NCBI GenBank assembly: GCA_017506865.1
Contig: JAFCMP010000357.1
Location: 253,001-317,000, forward strand
Origin: Tribonema minus
Taxonomy: Eukaryota; Sar; Xanthophyceae; Tribonematales; Tribonemataceae
DNA length: 64,000 nt
Reading direction: 5' to 3'
The translations under genes and the position numbers were made by a program. The notes under the pieces were generated by a model. It saw nothing but the letters and a program-made list of their open reading frames with translations, was not told where the DNA came from and made no database searches. Below are positions 24,411 to 37,500 of the stretch, piece after piece. Each line of letters begins with the position of its first letter. Position 1 is the first letter of the stretch.

Positions 24411-25809
24411 TGCATGAGGCACACATGACACTGCAAAGCTCTGCACCGACCAGCAGGGCAGCGTTGGGCAACACAGCTCATGTTCTGTCTGCTTCTGGGA
24501 ACAGAAAGAGCTCAATCGGAGAGACAGTGCACGCAGCTCATGGCAGCCGGGCATGGCATTGCACGACTGCAAGCACAGTCACTTGCACACTCACCATGGT
24601 CGCCAAGCCGTCGCAGATCCTGGTGCGACTGCTGAATGCAGTTGAAGCAAGACAGAGTAGCCAAGTGCACTTTCGACCTTGGGGATTATCCCCAAGTTTC
24701 GACGAAGCGAGATTAGTCTCCCGAAACTGACCACTTTTGGGGAAGGTTTTGTGGGGCACTCCCCCCCCCCCGGGGGGGGGGCTCTCGGGAGGGGATAACT
24801 TGGGGATAATATTCTCATCCCCAAGGCCTAGGGCTGGGCGAGCACACTGTATGGTGTAGTCTTGAATGTTACATGCACGCTCATGCATTCCTGGTGTCAC
24901 AGGATGCATGATGTCAACTCTGAACACAATCCAAAAGTTGTACCTCCATTCTCAACGTCGGACTGGAGGAGGTATCACACCCCCTCACCTGCTGCACATG
25001 CTGCGTGGGACCTGCCTGCGTGAAGATCCCCCTTCGTTGGGCAGGACAGTACTGCAGTACAGAAAGTTTTTGTGGAATAGAACATGAGCAAGGTCCACAT
25101 CAAATGCATGTGCCAAAATACCTTGCATACTTTCTCGCAATGCATGTGGTCGGTTTCAGTGTCATCCACTTTTTCCAGTAGATGCCATCTAAATAATAAT
25201 GCTGTCTTACGTGTACAAGGTCATGCACACGATGGACATTGTTTCAAAAATAAACGCGAAGGCAGTGCAACGAGAAAACAGTATTGCATTCGCACACGAA
25301 CTAACATCTATTATCCAGGCTGTGGTGCATGAGACTCATACAGCAGCGCGTGCTGCCGCAGCCGTCAGCCTACGGCTCCCCATTCGCAATGCAGCAGCCA
25401 TGGCGGCAAAAATGGCATATGTTGTGTGCGCAATGTCAGGGCGCTGCAGTAAATCATAGACTCTCGGCCTGCAATCATACACATAAGCACCCCCGACCCT
25501 TTCATGTCTACGCACATGGACACGCCCCAACTTCACATGCTATATGGGATGCCCCAGATTGCCTGCTTGGAGGCCCTGAAGGTGTTATGAGGCTTGTCCT
25601 TCTGTGCCTGGCGTGAGTATAGGGCATCACAGAGATGCAGGCCCGCCAGCCCTCCACCCCCACGAGTGCGCTTTGCTGCCCCCTCCCCTCCCCCCCCCCC
25701 CTCTCCCCTGCCCTGCACCTGAGGGTACTATGTGCAACTGAGGGCCGAGCAAGCCCCATTGCGCCTATTGCCACCGCTGTGAGGTGCTTTCACTCCCCCC
25801 CATGTCCGC
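24411..25809. other. Intergenic region, pyrophosphatase 5' side to transaldolase 3' side
   Basis: It contains the promoter side of the pyrophosphatase gene, the palindromic element at 24677-24828 and a C-rich tract near 25676-25710. No coding exon is supported. Upstream non-coding or leader exons of the pyrophosphatase could lie here. Confidence 0.4.
24677..24828. mobile_element. Possible MITE-like inverted-repeat element
   Basis: Two palindromes built on CTTGGGGAT...ATCCCCAAG lie at 24678-24696 and 24799-24825. They bound about 100 bp that contain an internal AGTTTCG...CGAAACT inverted repeat and an uninterrupted C-run followed directly by a G-run (about 24760-24781). The element has no coding capacity. 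Terminal inverted repeats and small size suggest a non-autonomous DNA element; target-site duplications are not evident. Confidence 0.4.
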
Positions 25810-28312
25810 CTACTTGTGGTTGAGCTTGCCCCGAATGATCTCCTCGAGCAGCTCAATGTCCGCCGCAAAGCCGCGGATGCCCTCTGCCAGCTTCTCCGTG
25901 GCCATGGCGTCCTGGTTCATCATCCAGCGGAACGTCTTCTCGTCGAGCACGAGCTTGTCGCCCTCGTACTTGGCCTTGTCAGCGCTCAGCACGCGCTCGA
26001 TCGGCTCGTGCGACTCCTGCAGCTGCGTGAGCAGCGGCGGCGAGATGGTGAGGCGGTCACAGCCCGCGAGCGCAATGATCTCGTCGATGTTGCGGAAGGA
26101 CGCGCCCATGCAGATGGTCTTGTAGTCGAAGGTCTTGAAGTAGTTGTAGATGGTGGTGACGCTCTTCACGCCGGGGTCCTCGAAGCGCGAGTAGGAAGCC
26201 GTTCCCGTGCTCTTCTGCGGTGTGCGCGAGTGGCAAGACTGGAGTTAGATGATAGTACGCGTCATGCACAGCTGTGGCAGCACAACTGTCAGAGCAGCAA
26301 GTCGCAGAACCATTGAGCAGTGTCTTGATGCAGCAAGGGTGAAGTTAGACGACTGTCAACACTGCAATCAAGTGTTGTACTTTGAAGTATGTACCATGTA
26401 CAGCTGTGGCAGCACAGGTGCAAGAACTTCCAATTTGCAGAGTGGCAAAGACGCAGGACCACTGTGCAGTGTCTTGGTGCAGCGGTAATGTGTACCGCTA
26501 ACTCATCACGACAACGAATTTGAGTACCCTGAAATAGCAGTCCAGCCAAAAGCCCACTGTAATTGACCTGCCAAGGGCAACCCCAAAGCATAATTGTTCA
26601 TCCAGTCCAGTTTGGCACGCGCTGTTGACATCAGCATCAATGTTTGTGTAGCCAAGTAGTATTGCAGCAAAATAAAACTTTCAACGCACAGTGCATCACG
26701 GGGTGATCCATATCTAAGATATAATTGTTAAACCATGTCACAATCATGCGTGCCACATTTGCAGCGCACTGCAATTGGCAATCACGGCTGATGGATATGA
26801 CTGGATCAGTGCTGACCAGTTTGGTGAGCAGCAATGCACCAGCCGATGTCTTTTTCACGCCCTGAGGCCGAAAATAGGCTGAATGCGCTCAGCTCCTGTA
26901 CAAATGTACACGTTTCATGAAAAACTTTCAGACGCTTCAGCACGCGAGAATACACGCACATTCTAACACTGCTGTTCGACTAGAGGGCCCATATAATCAG
27001 CGCAACACTCCGCTGAAAGAGAAATCTCAGAATCACACAGGCTGATATCCTGAGTGATCCCTAATGGCTACCAAAGAAGGTGCACTACCATGCACCTGCT
27101 CCACGTAGTCGCTGATGTGTGGACTGTCACTCGTACACGTGAGTGTTATACAATATTTCGACTCAGTGCAACAGATTGTTTTGCTAGATGTAGGTGTTCT
27201 ATTATGACAGCAAGGATCAAATCTGAAACCACATGTGCATACATGGTTTGCGAATCTACAACTTCTTTGAACTGTGCAGCTATGAATAAAGGGAAAATAA
27301 AGAAAGCATGCAACTTCTTCAAATCGTGCAGCACTGAATGAAGGGAACCGCAGGCGATGGCGATGCAAAGCGGCTTGTGGCGAATGTGTCGTTGCCTGCA
27401 ACTGCTATCCTGCACAGGTGCTACATTTGATGTTTTTGCACGCAACCACAGTTGGTGTGACTGTTGTGACTGCATTACCAATATGTGCAGCACCAGACTA
27501 TCAAAGGTGAACTTGAAGGAACTTGAAGCTCAGCAAATCCTGCTCATGTCCAGCTGTAAAACACACACCTTAAACCAGTCCAGAATGCGCCCAACAAATG
27601 GCGAGACCAGCGTCGCCCCAGCTTCCGCCGCAGCCGCCGCCTGCGCCAAGCTGAAGAGCAGGGTTAGATTGCAGGTAATACCCTCCGCCTCCAGGACCTT
27701 CGCAGCCTGAATGCCCTCCCAAGTGCTCGCAATCTTGATCAGAATGCGGCTTTTGTCGATGCCAACGTCCTGGTAAAGGCCGATGAGAGTGCGGGCCTTG
27801 CTGAGAGTGGCCTCCGTGTCGAAGCTGAGGCGAGCATCCACCTCGGTGGACACGTACCCAGGGACGATCTTGCTTATTTCGGCACCGAAGTTGACGGCCA
27901 GTTTGTCCATGATGAGGCCCACTGTCTCACTGTCCTTGCCATGCTCCTTGCCGTAGGCGATGGCATCGTCGACAAGATGCGCATACTCCTTGATGACGGC
28001 TGCCTTGTACAGCAGGGAAGGATTGGTGGTAGCGTCGGTCGGCGCGAATCTTCGGGCAACACACAGAGAGGTTGTAGTACGGCAGCAGTCAGAACATGTC
28101 GAAAGACAAGAGATTGCGCATAAAGTACGGCACACGGAGGCGTGGAGTATCGCAATATAGGCAGATAGGTAGGTGTGCGCATGTACTCACTGCTTGATGG
28201 TGCCGATTTCGCCAGTGTCAGACACCACAGTGGTCATGGTTTTGAGCTGCTCCAGGACTGAAGGCTTCTTGTCATCGCTTGCCGTCTTGGCCTTCTTCGC
28301 AGGGGGAGACAT
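25810..28312 (-). CDS. TAL1: Transaldolase
   Basis: Three minus-strand exons, 28312-28191, 28049-27569 and 26214-25810, join in phase to 335 residues, the usual length. The signature [13 protein letters not shown] starts at residue 46. The Schiff-base lysine is K146 in [37 protein letters not shown] and [11 protein letters not shown] follow in family order. The enzyme transfers a dihydroxyacetone unit between sugar phosphates in the non-oxidative pentose phosphate pathway. The N-terminus MSPPAKKAK has no obvious targeting leader, so a cytosolic form is likely. The gene is head to head with the plastid methyltransferase gene. The ATG lies in good context, and the first exon is hydrophilic and Lys-rich. 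Confidence 0.96.
26255..26490 (-). repeat. Tandem duplication inside transaldolase intron 2
   Basis: Segments at about 26260-26345 and 26390-26485 share ACAGCTGTGGCAGCACA and CAGTGTCTTG(A/G)TGCAGC with the same spacing. It lies just upstream of exon 3 but does not include exon sequence. Confidence 0.65.
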
Positions 28313-28477
28313 GGCTGCTGCTGAGGGTTGGCGAAGACAAGTTGGTGCTAGCTGGCAGTGTATGTTTGTGCCTCTGTCAACTGGCTCGGCCTGATGCATT
28401 TCAGAACGTGATCACTGAGCGCTGCTGCCCTCTGGAAGTGAAGTGATCTGATCAAAAAGTGCGAGGTTGCAGGCGCG
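28313..28477. promoter_or_regulatory. Putative bidirectional promoter, transaldolase / methyltransferase
   Basis: The two divergent start codons are 165 bp apart, leaving room for only a shared compact promoter. Confidence 0.5.
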
Positions 28478-30992
28478 ATGCGGTACGCGGCGACGGTGGT
28501 TGCTGCTCTGGCGACGGCAGGCAAGGCGCACTCCTTCGTGAGCAACAGCAGCAGCGGCGCCAGGCCCTCGATCCTGCGCACGTCGAACAGGATGCGCAGC
28601 GGTGCAGCTCTGACGATGTGAGTAGTGTGCTGGCTGAAGCTGTTTATGCCAAAGCGGGCGTTCTTGGGTGTGTAAAAGTTTTTTGAATGTATATTGATAC
28701 TTGCTTTGTGATAATGTCTGCTGGCGCGAAGTGCGCAACTGGCGCGAACATGATCCAGGCACCTCGCAGCAAACAGTTGCCAACAAATTGCTGTGCACAT
28801 GTACCCCACTGTCATTAAGGCCTGATCAACATGCTCTGCATACGACTGCACGTTGTTAGAGGTCACAGTGTTGATAATGAGACGAAATGATCACGGCATC
28901 CTTGCACTTGAACTTGTGCATGCTCTGCAGAGCAGGGGTTTAGGCATCGAAGACGTCCTGAAGAACCCAAAATGGCCAGAGCAGTACCCGTTCAAGCCTG
29001 CAGACTTCAAGCGGCAGGACGAGAGCGTCGACACCGAGTTCTATGAGTACCCAAGGCTGGTGCTGCACATAGGCAAGTGCACTTGGTACAATTGAGTCGT
29101 GGTCACTTCCATACCATACCTGAACAGGACTGCCCATTCAGCAACAGTGAATATGGTGCATAAAGCTATGCCTCCCAGAATCTTAGTTTGCTAATGCGAA
29201 TAGTTGCTGCAGGCTTTAAAATTGTGTCCTCGCTGCCATGAGGAAATGTCTGCAACAAGTGAGAGTCTTGTGCGGGGTGCAGCATCGAAACAGCAGCTTG
29301 CCACGCTCAAGTGCCTTGAGCACGCGCCAGTGCCCAAGGACGCGGCACAGTTGGTTGCAGGCACCTGTAACATTCAGCTTTTGCAAGAGGTGCACCCGCA
29401 AGTCCCATCTGAATGGTCTATATGTTGCGCAGCAGTGGCGAAGCGGGAGCACCTAGCTGCCCTGCATCAGGCTCGCACTGAGGGTATGTAGTGCTCTAGT
29501 GAGGTGCCATCCGATGTGTTTTTCGGTCTGCACTGCGGCAGGAACTCCTGGCCAGCGCGCCAACGCATGCGGCGCAGCTGTCGCGGACCGTTCTCGGGAT
29601 GCACCTTGTGCAATTGTGCAATGACAGTGTCGCATTGCAATGTCCGTGCGTCACTGCAAATAGATGACTCTTATGTGCCCGCTGCTTGCCGCGTTTCTTC
29701 AGACAAAGTACGCCCCTCGTACCCACCAGGAGGCTCTATACAGGCCAGCGCTGCGCTAGTATCTGACACAATGACACTGGGCTTGCGGGTTTGCAGCTCT
29801 TGCAGTAGCCGAATGCTCCCTGTGATGGCAACAAGTGTGCACAGTCCCAAAAAAAACGTCACTTGTGTTGGCACTGGCGTCTGCTAAGCCACTCTCAAGC
29901 CTGCAATCTGCTGTCCCTTGCCGTCGGAACCAGGTGTGTGCACCTATGCTGATGGCTCGTCTGCGTGCTTGCTATACGCACTGCTGACGACATGACTGTG
30001 GCGATGTCTGCATCCCCTGTACGCAGATGATGCTGCCGTGAAGGCCTTGACAGAATACTACTCCAAGACCCTGCCAGAGGGTGCAGATGTTCTTGACATT
30101 TGCTCATCATGGGTCAGCCACTTCCCTCAAAACTGGAAGCACGGCAAGCGTGTGGGCCTTGGTAAGTTCCTCGCTGAAGGTGCTCCATGTTTACAATGCC
30201 AGACACTATGTTAGCGTATCGGATGTGAGATATCTTCAGCAGGTGCAGGCGCACCACTTCCTGGCCGAATATCTGCAGATGCCCGCTGCATGCTCATACT
30301 GCCAGCACATGCCCAAAAGTCAACTTCTGCAACACTCTTTGCATGTGCTCTGCTGCAGTGCATTTCCTTATTGCCTCTTCTTAAAGGTAGTCGGCATATG
30401 GCGCAAGTTAGAACTCAGCGCACTTCTGAGAAGGCCGATGCAAAAGTCTCAGATGGCATCGCTGCATGGCTCCTTCGAGCACCAATGACTTGCTCTGCCG
30501 GCACGACACCTCAACTGCTGTTGTGACTGTCAAACCTGACCACTGCCCCCTCTGCCCCTTGCCTCAACCATGTTGCTGATGACGGTGACGGTAGGCATGA
30601 ATGAATACGAACTGTCCCAGAACAAGCAACTGGACGAGTATGTGGTACGCGACCTCAACGTCAACCCAGCCTTCCCCTTTCCGGACAGCAGCTTTGACGT
30701 CATCACGTGCGTCGTCAGCATTGACTACTTGGTAACGCTCGACAAGGTCTTTGCGGAGGCGGCGCGCGTGCTGCGGCCCAACGGCAAGTTCATCATCAGC
30801 ATGAGCAACCGCTGCTTCCCCACCAAGGCGTGGAAACTGTGGCTCAGCACCAACGACTTTGAACACGTCTTCATTGTGGGCGCCTTTTTCCACTACTCAG
30901 GGGCGTTTCAACCAGCGCAGGCGCATGACATCAGCCCCAACCCCAGCAGGTCCGACCCGATGTACATCGTGGAGGCCGTTGTCAAGAAGTGA
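28478..30992 (+). CDS. Plastid-targeted SAM-dependent methyltransferase-like protein
   Basis: Exons 28478-28617, 28933-29072, 30027-30161 and 30595-30992 join in phase to 270 residues. The N-terminus MRYAATVVAALATAGKAHSF is a signal peptide with a plastid-type AHSF junction. The mature part carries the class I methyltransferase pattern. In place of the glycine-rich motif I it has VLDICSSWVSHFP, followed by NEYELSQNKQLDEYVVRDLN, FDVITCVVSIDYL and VLRPNGKFIISMSNRCFPTKAW, and ends HDISPNPSRSDPMYIVEAV. I recognise this as a conserved family also found in plants, with unknown substrate. The intron after exon 2 begins GCAAGT, a GC-AG intron. The exon 2 acceptor (AG at 28931-28932) was chosen because other AGs nearby put the frame into a stop. 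Confidence 0.85.
29073..30026 (+). other. GC-AG intron in the plastid methyltransferase gene
   Basis: Exon 2 ends ATAG and the intron begins GCAAGT, the consensus for GC donors. The join gives HI-DDAAVKAL in phase; no GT nearby keeps the frame. Confidence 0.75.
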
Positions 30993-31548
30993 GCTACGCG
31001 CTATGGGCGGAAGCAGTTCGCTTGTCCTCTGCATTGTTTTTTAAATGGATCACATCACAATGTTTGTCTGTCTTGCTTGTTCCAATTTCAGTGTGCTCTG
31101 TCTTCTTTCTTGTGCGTTGCTTCGACGACGCTCTGTATATGTATGTATGTATCCCCTTATCCCCAGAGACGGTCAATGCACACAAAAGGAACTTCACAAC
31201 AGGTGAAACTTCCAGGTGAACTTCAATCGCAACAGCGAGTGCACGATACAGTCGCGTGCGCCATATGGCATGGAAGCAATGTACGGACATTGACGTTAGA
31301 CGTGGCGCTGTCAGTGCGACCGTATTTCCGCAGCCGCGTCAAAGCATACACAACCTGCAGTAACGGGAGAAGACCCAGCTCTCTGACTGCAACGTAGTCT
31401 TACGCTGGAGGTATAGAGCCGACCTCGGGCTTCATCACCAACAAGCAGGACGAAACAGCAATGACAAACGTGTCTCGCTAGCACTCAGCGCGGGGAGATT
31501 GCGTAGTGCACACCGGGCACGTCGGAGGAGCACGCGGCGAACTGCATC
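30993..31548. other. Intergenic region, methyltransferase to histidine kinase
   Basis: A tandem gene boundary of about 560 bp. It shows a (TATG)n microsatellite near 31138-31150 and no supported exon. Confidence 0.4.
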
Positions 31549-34500
31549 ATGGTGGCGGGACTGGAGCCGCTCCCGCAGAGCGCTGTTTGGGTTGCGCCAG
31601 ACGTCGTGGAGCAATTCAAGGACACGGGTATACTGAAGGCCGTGGAGGCCTCGCGCATAGGGTGCTGGGAGTGCAACAAGGTGCCTGCGACAGCAATCTG
31701 ATGCTCATTTGTCGCATGTTATGTGCTTGATAGGCAATTCTGTATGCTGCTGCCTGCGATTTGAGTGCATCATGATGGCACTTTTGTTGACCTCCATGTA
31801 TCGCGGACCACTCTCAGGTGCAGGTCAACTACTTGAACTGCGTCTGCGACGCTGCGTCGCTCCCTGCATCAATCCCCTTTCTGCATCTTCAGCAAGCGCG
31901 TGAATGACAGTGCTCTCAGGCAGTCGCTGTGGCCGCTTTGAATGATCGTGCCGCTGGCTTCAGCAGCTCTTGTATCCAGAGGCGCATGGACTGGTTGCCA
32001 AGAAAACTGATGCACTTTGTCCACTCCCTCCCGGCGCTCAAGCACACATAATGATAGCAGTCTTGTGCTAAGCCTGTTGCGCGTAGTCTCCACGATGCTG
32101 CAACGCGCTGGTTCAAAAGCAGCCACTAGCGCCGCTGCTTCATGCAAGCGATATATCCACTTCACAGCCTCACGAGGCACCAGCAGCACGCCATTCATCA
32201 ACACTTGCTATTGCAGCTGCTGAGGTTTTATCAACACACTTGCTGTCGCTGCTGAGTGCTGACAGACATTGCCAGACACCCTAATGGCATCTCTCAACTT
32301 GATGCTGACAGCTCCTTTGAACTCTGCTGTTGCGTTGCTGTTTCTGCCGCAGGGGACCATGGTGCTGACGTGGTCGCCCCTCATGCACCATCTCTTTCAA
32401 AAACCGCAAGACAACACCCCTGTTGACTTCATCCACGACTTCATTGAGAGGATTCATCCCGACGATCGCGCGCGCGTTCTGACGTGTCTGGACGAAGCCG
32501 TGGCGACCAATGGCAGATACGACACCTTGTACAGGGTGGTGTGGGGGGACGGCTCGGTGCTGCACATACATGCCAGAGCTGAGCACTTCCGCAATGCAGA
32601 TGGCAGGTAATGACGACACGCTAATATTGCGCACACTACTTGATGGGAACGACTCAAAAGACCGTAGAGCTCCAAGTAGGTGACAAGGTGTGATCAGTCG
32701 TCAAATTGAATGCCTTCCACCAATAACCGTGGTCGCCGCGGCTGCGGCAATTGGCCACGAGTCAAACAGCGCCACCATATCCACAGTCGTCAGAAATGTG
32801 TGCTACAGTAGTATGATGTATGCGGATGCTCCTCCCTGGCGTTTGGTGCGCGTCCGCAAGTGCCGCGACGCTCAGTGGTGAAGCGCACACCCTGCAGCTG
32901 CTGCAACAAGTTGAACTCTGCTGCAGGCATGCTTCCTTGCGCAACTTCATGTCAGACAGTGCCTCCACACGGTTGCCCGCTGACGTAGTTCACTTGGACT
33001 ATGCACATTTTGGAAGCTTGGACTGGTGTAGGTATGTACGCTTTTCATTCTGCACTGTGGGCACTGCTGTATCTTGTGCAGCCTGCTCGGCCGAATCCTC
33101 ATGTTGCTGATGCTGTTGTGTCTGCCGCTGGTGCCTCAGTCACAGATCCCTGCATGCTGCCGACAGCATGCACGCCATCATCGCCTGATTTGCGACCACA
33201 ATTGCAGTTTTAGAGTAATGTGAGCAATGCCGTAGCCCACACACACTGACACAGCATCTTAACAGGTCACGCACGCTTACACATGTGCTCCCTCTGTTGT
33301 CTGCGCATTACCCGCTCCCTGCTTCGTGTTCGCAGCATGTCGCTGGTGGGCACATGCAGCGACGTGTCGGAGCTCAAGCGGCTGCAGGACAGGGAGCTGG
33401 AGCACATGAGACTGGAGCAGGCATTGCTCAGCAAGCTGCAGCGGAATCAGGAGGTGGGGTTTGCGCATAGTACACAAGCGCTACAGTACAGCGAGCAAAT
33501 TTGAAACCATGCGGGGCTGCACTACATACGTAGTTGAGGACTGTGTTTGGTTGGTTCACAAGTCGCAAAGGAGGATCGAGGTGACGTTCCAATGCATGCT
33601 GCATTTGTGTGCTGTCAAACTTCAATTTGTAGTTCACCTTATCTACCCTAACTGTCATCAACTCCCGAGCGCTGCCATTTGCTGACCGGCATGCGGTGAC
33701 AGTGGACAACAAGAGAAACCCCTGCCATGAGATGTGACTGTGACTGGGTGTCTGCATTTGCCAATGTGACATCATCAGTGGTGTTGCGACACTAGTCTTA
33801 CTCACAAGTCTGACTCGCGTTCACACTGGTGGACTTATGGTACAGCAGTGCTCTGCAGAAATGCTGTACATGCTTTAGTAGGTGTTGCCGTGAGCAAGCT
33901 GCTCCGTCCTGAGCAAGCGTAGGCACGCTGAAAGTGCAACATTGGTGACATGCGTTTAACACCAACCTCAAGTTTGAACTTGGTTTCAATTAACCAATGC
34001 AAGCTTTAGACTAGAGCAGCAATGACGCAACTGCAGAGGGCGCAGTCACTCCAGCCGCGTGGCATTGCAGTGAACACCTGGTTGCATATCAGGACCAGTA
34101 CTTGAGGTGGCTCAGCGACATGAGTATGAGTCATGAGTAAGAGTCATCAGGTACGGCTGCCCCTTTTGCCTCAACAAACTGCATGGCAGCCCCGAGCTCA
34201 GGCGCGTCGACCGGGCCATTAAGACGCTCTGTACATCTATGTCTGTTCCTGCCTGCGGCGCCACAGATGCACCAAATACTGCGCACGGTCAGCCATGAAA
34301 TACGGTGAGTTGAAGTTGTTCTTGATGCGTGAAGAATTGTTGCAGGGGGAAGGCTTGCTGAGCACTGCAACAGAGTACAAAAGCGCACACGCAGCCTGAT
34401 ATTCTCTAGCCTGTGGCATGCCTTTTGGTAGTGATGACATGTCGTTGAAAGTGATGGCATGTCACTGCGTCAAGCAGCAGTGCTCCGTTTGTCAGGTGCA

Positions 34501-37500
34501 CCTTGAAGGCTCTCTTTAAATGTGCGGCAGCTTGGGCTTCTCTGATTGCAGACATAGGCAACCTAGCCTCCCTTTGCCTTTGCTGCACTGACGAGACAGC
34601 CTCACGATGCTGCAAATGCCAATTTGGGTGCATGCAGTGCATGTTAGCCACCAGACACGACATAGGACCAAGGCTGGGTTAAAGCGTGATGAACGGTCGA
34701 TGCCACTTCACCTGAGGACACAGCATGTACGGAGACATGTTGAACTTGCTTGGAGCGTCCGCCAGAAAGCCACCTCAACTTCAACATCATGATCGCATCC
34801 TTGGTGATGACAGGAATCCGCTCCAGGCCATTCTGGCCAACACGGAGGCCATGATCGACATCATCACGATGGGCGGGCTGAAGTTCAGCCTGGACGAGAA
34901 AGGCGCAACTTCAACTTCAACGCCGACGGGGCTGCGGCTGTTCAGCACCCCCGAGTGCGACACGCTGGCGGACCTGGCGGAGGAGGTGCACGAGTGCGCA
35001 CAACATCAGGTATGTAGGTATCACAGGGGGGGGGGGGGGCTATGTGCGTACGTGTCACAGTGGGCATGCAGGTGTCGCACAACATCCGGTATGCGGGTAT
35101 CACAAGGGGGGGATGTACGTGTGTCGCAGTTGGTATGCAGGTATCACACAACATCAGGTATGCGGGTATCACACGGGGGGGGGGGGGGGGGGTATGTATG
35201 TAAGTGTCACAGTGGGTATGTAGGTATCACACAACATCAGGTATGCGGGTATCACAAGGGGGGGGGGGGGGTATGATTGTGTCACAGTGGGTATAGGCAG
35301 GTATCATGAGGGATGTTGTTGGGGAGTGTCATTGTGGCTCATGCGCACACACTACAACATCAGTATGGACATCGTCGAGCATCTGTTCCAATGCGGAGTG
35401 TATACAGAAGCAGACGGAGCGGCTGGGAGAGAGAGTCGGCAACGCAATGCTGCAAGCCTTCATCATCAACAGTTTAACACGCAAAGTCGACGCCATCAAG
35501 GCAATAATCGATCACACGAGAGCATCGCTATCAGCGCTGTGATGTGACCCTAGCCGTGGAGAGGCTGAGTTGCAGTTGTTGTCAAACACTTCCGCAGGAG
35601 TCGTTTCATGTCCTCGATGGCGAATGCTCTTGCGGGACTGAATCACTGCCTTGATAGGGTCGAATTCGCTTGGCAGACTGTTGATGCTGAAAGCTTGAAG
35701 CATTGCGTCACCGATTCTCTCTCCCAGCCGCTCCAATGCAGATGTCACAAGGGGGGGGGGTATGTGTGTGTCGCAGTTGGTATAGGTAGGTATCACAACG
35801 GGTGTTTTGGTATGCAGGTATCCCAGTGCACGACAGTACATTTCACTGGGGGGCGGGGGCTACGTCGCTTTACATGCCATGGGAGACTCAGGGCAGGCGC
35901 TGCCAATAAGTATCAGAGTTTTCCGTGTGTGGCACAGTTGTACAAAGATGCGCAGACAATGTCAGGCGACCGGCATCTGCAAGCGTGATCTTCAAGAACT
36001 GAACGCACAACAAGGTGGATCGAGCCAAGTCAAGAAGCCTGACAGCGGTGGGCGTGCAATTGCAATATGAAGTTCAGCGTGGAGGAGCAAGTTCTGATTG
36101 CGGGCCAGAAGCTTTCAGCTGCATGTGGTTTGTTTTCAATTGTCGATTTTTGTGTGTTGTGCCAGGCATCATAGGTATAGAGCATGCCTGTTTCTCCTTC
36201 ATCTGTTTCTATACATACATACTCTGGCGCGCTCAGCAGGTGACCACATGCTAACTCAGTGCTGCTGCTGCTAGTTGCTCATGCTGTTGTGAGCACTGCT
36301 GCATAAGCAGTGCTCAGGGGTGCGACATGACATGATGGTTCATCTCACATACTTTGGCATGTATGTATCTGTGCCATCTTCACTTTGCATTACCCCGTCG
36401 CTCTCACCGCCCCTCGCTGTCGCACTCTTAAGCCTGCGGCACCCGCAATATTTTGTGACCGTCAACCCTCACCAGCAACAACCAGCGTTGTCAGCAGCAG
36501 AGCACTCAGCATCGTCAAGTCACCTTTGGACATAGTTGAGTTCATGTTGAAGACCTCTCATGCCGCTCGCTGACTGCCTGCGCCCTTCACCTTGCCATGT
36601 ATCACCACTCAGGCGCTGGTCATCGACGATTTTCTCGAGTTTGATGAGCTGGTACTCAAGGGGGCGGACGCAGCGGCACCCCCCAAGCAGGAGCCCGTAG
36701 ACATTAGAGAGGTCATCAGTAGCGTAGCGCTTATGTATTTGAGCTGGGCCAAGAGCAAGAGCTTGAGCCTCGAGGCACCGGGGGGCGGTGCCGCTAGTGG
36801 CGATGGCGCCCGTGTGGTGATGACAGATAGGGTGGCGTTGGAACGGATATTGGTCAACCTCGTGTCCAACGCCATCAAGTTCACGGTGAGAAGTGCGCAA
36901 TGAGGCGTAGACTTAAAGTTGAAGTGCACATATGGCATGAATCACTTGAGTGTCTGCTGGCATCGACAGAGTCAAGACGGTGAACCAGGGTTAACTATGT
37001 ATACTTTCATTTGGCGGTATGAATCTTGTATGTTTGAACAGAGTGCAAGCCGAGCGGTGCGCAAGGCGGCGTGATGCCATTTGCGGTGATGACTGTTGCA
37101 ATGGTCATCATGGCCTTCAACTTTACTGTTCTTTCTCGGCCCTCAAGGGCGCTAACATCAATGTCACGGTTGGCAGCTTGCGCTGCTGCTGCAAGCCTCG
37201 TTTTAGCTGTCTCAGTGGCTGTCCTGCGTTGTTGTCAAGTGCCATAGCACACATTCGGCTTCGTCAATGGCTGCTACGGTGATTGTTTTAGTGCGATGAC
37301 AGGCAGCTGATGCCGATGCCAACATTGAGCAAACCTGTGCTCCAAGCAGTTTCGTGCTGAGCTGGCAGTACCATGTACATTCGTATGCCATGCAGATGCG
37401 CGTGTGCACGTTATTCAAGGCCATGGTCTGAGTAGTGTAGGCTTTGGTGCTGTTGACTTGATCTCAGCGTGTTGACTTCAGCATGCACTTCATCCGCATT

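Noticed and set aside
34092-34137. A possible kinase exon encoding DQYLRWLSDMSMSHE with a GTAAGA donor
   Set aside because: It mimics a histidine box, but the exon at 34267-34304 (TVSHEIR) joins both neighbours in phase and gives the full HEIRNPL motif, whereas this one leaves HE followed directly by NPL.
35020-35290. Regularly spaced repeats that might suggest a CRISPR array
   Set aside because: The units are contiguous, degenerate and G-run based, and lie in a eukaryotic intron; there are no unique spacers.
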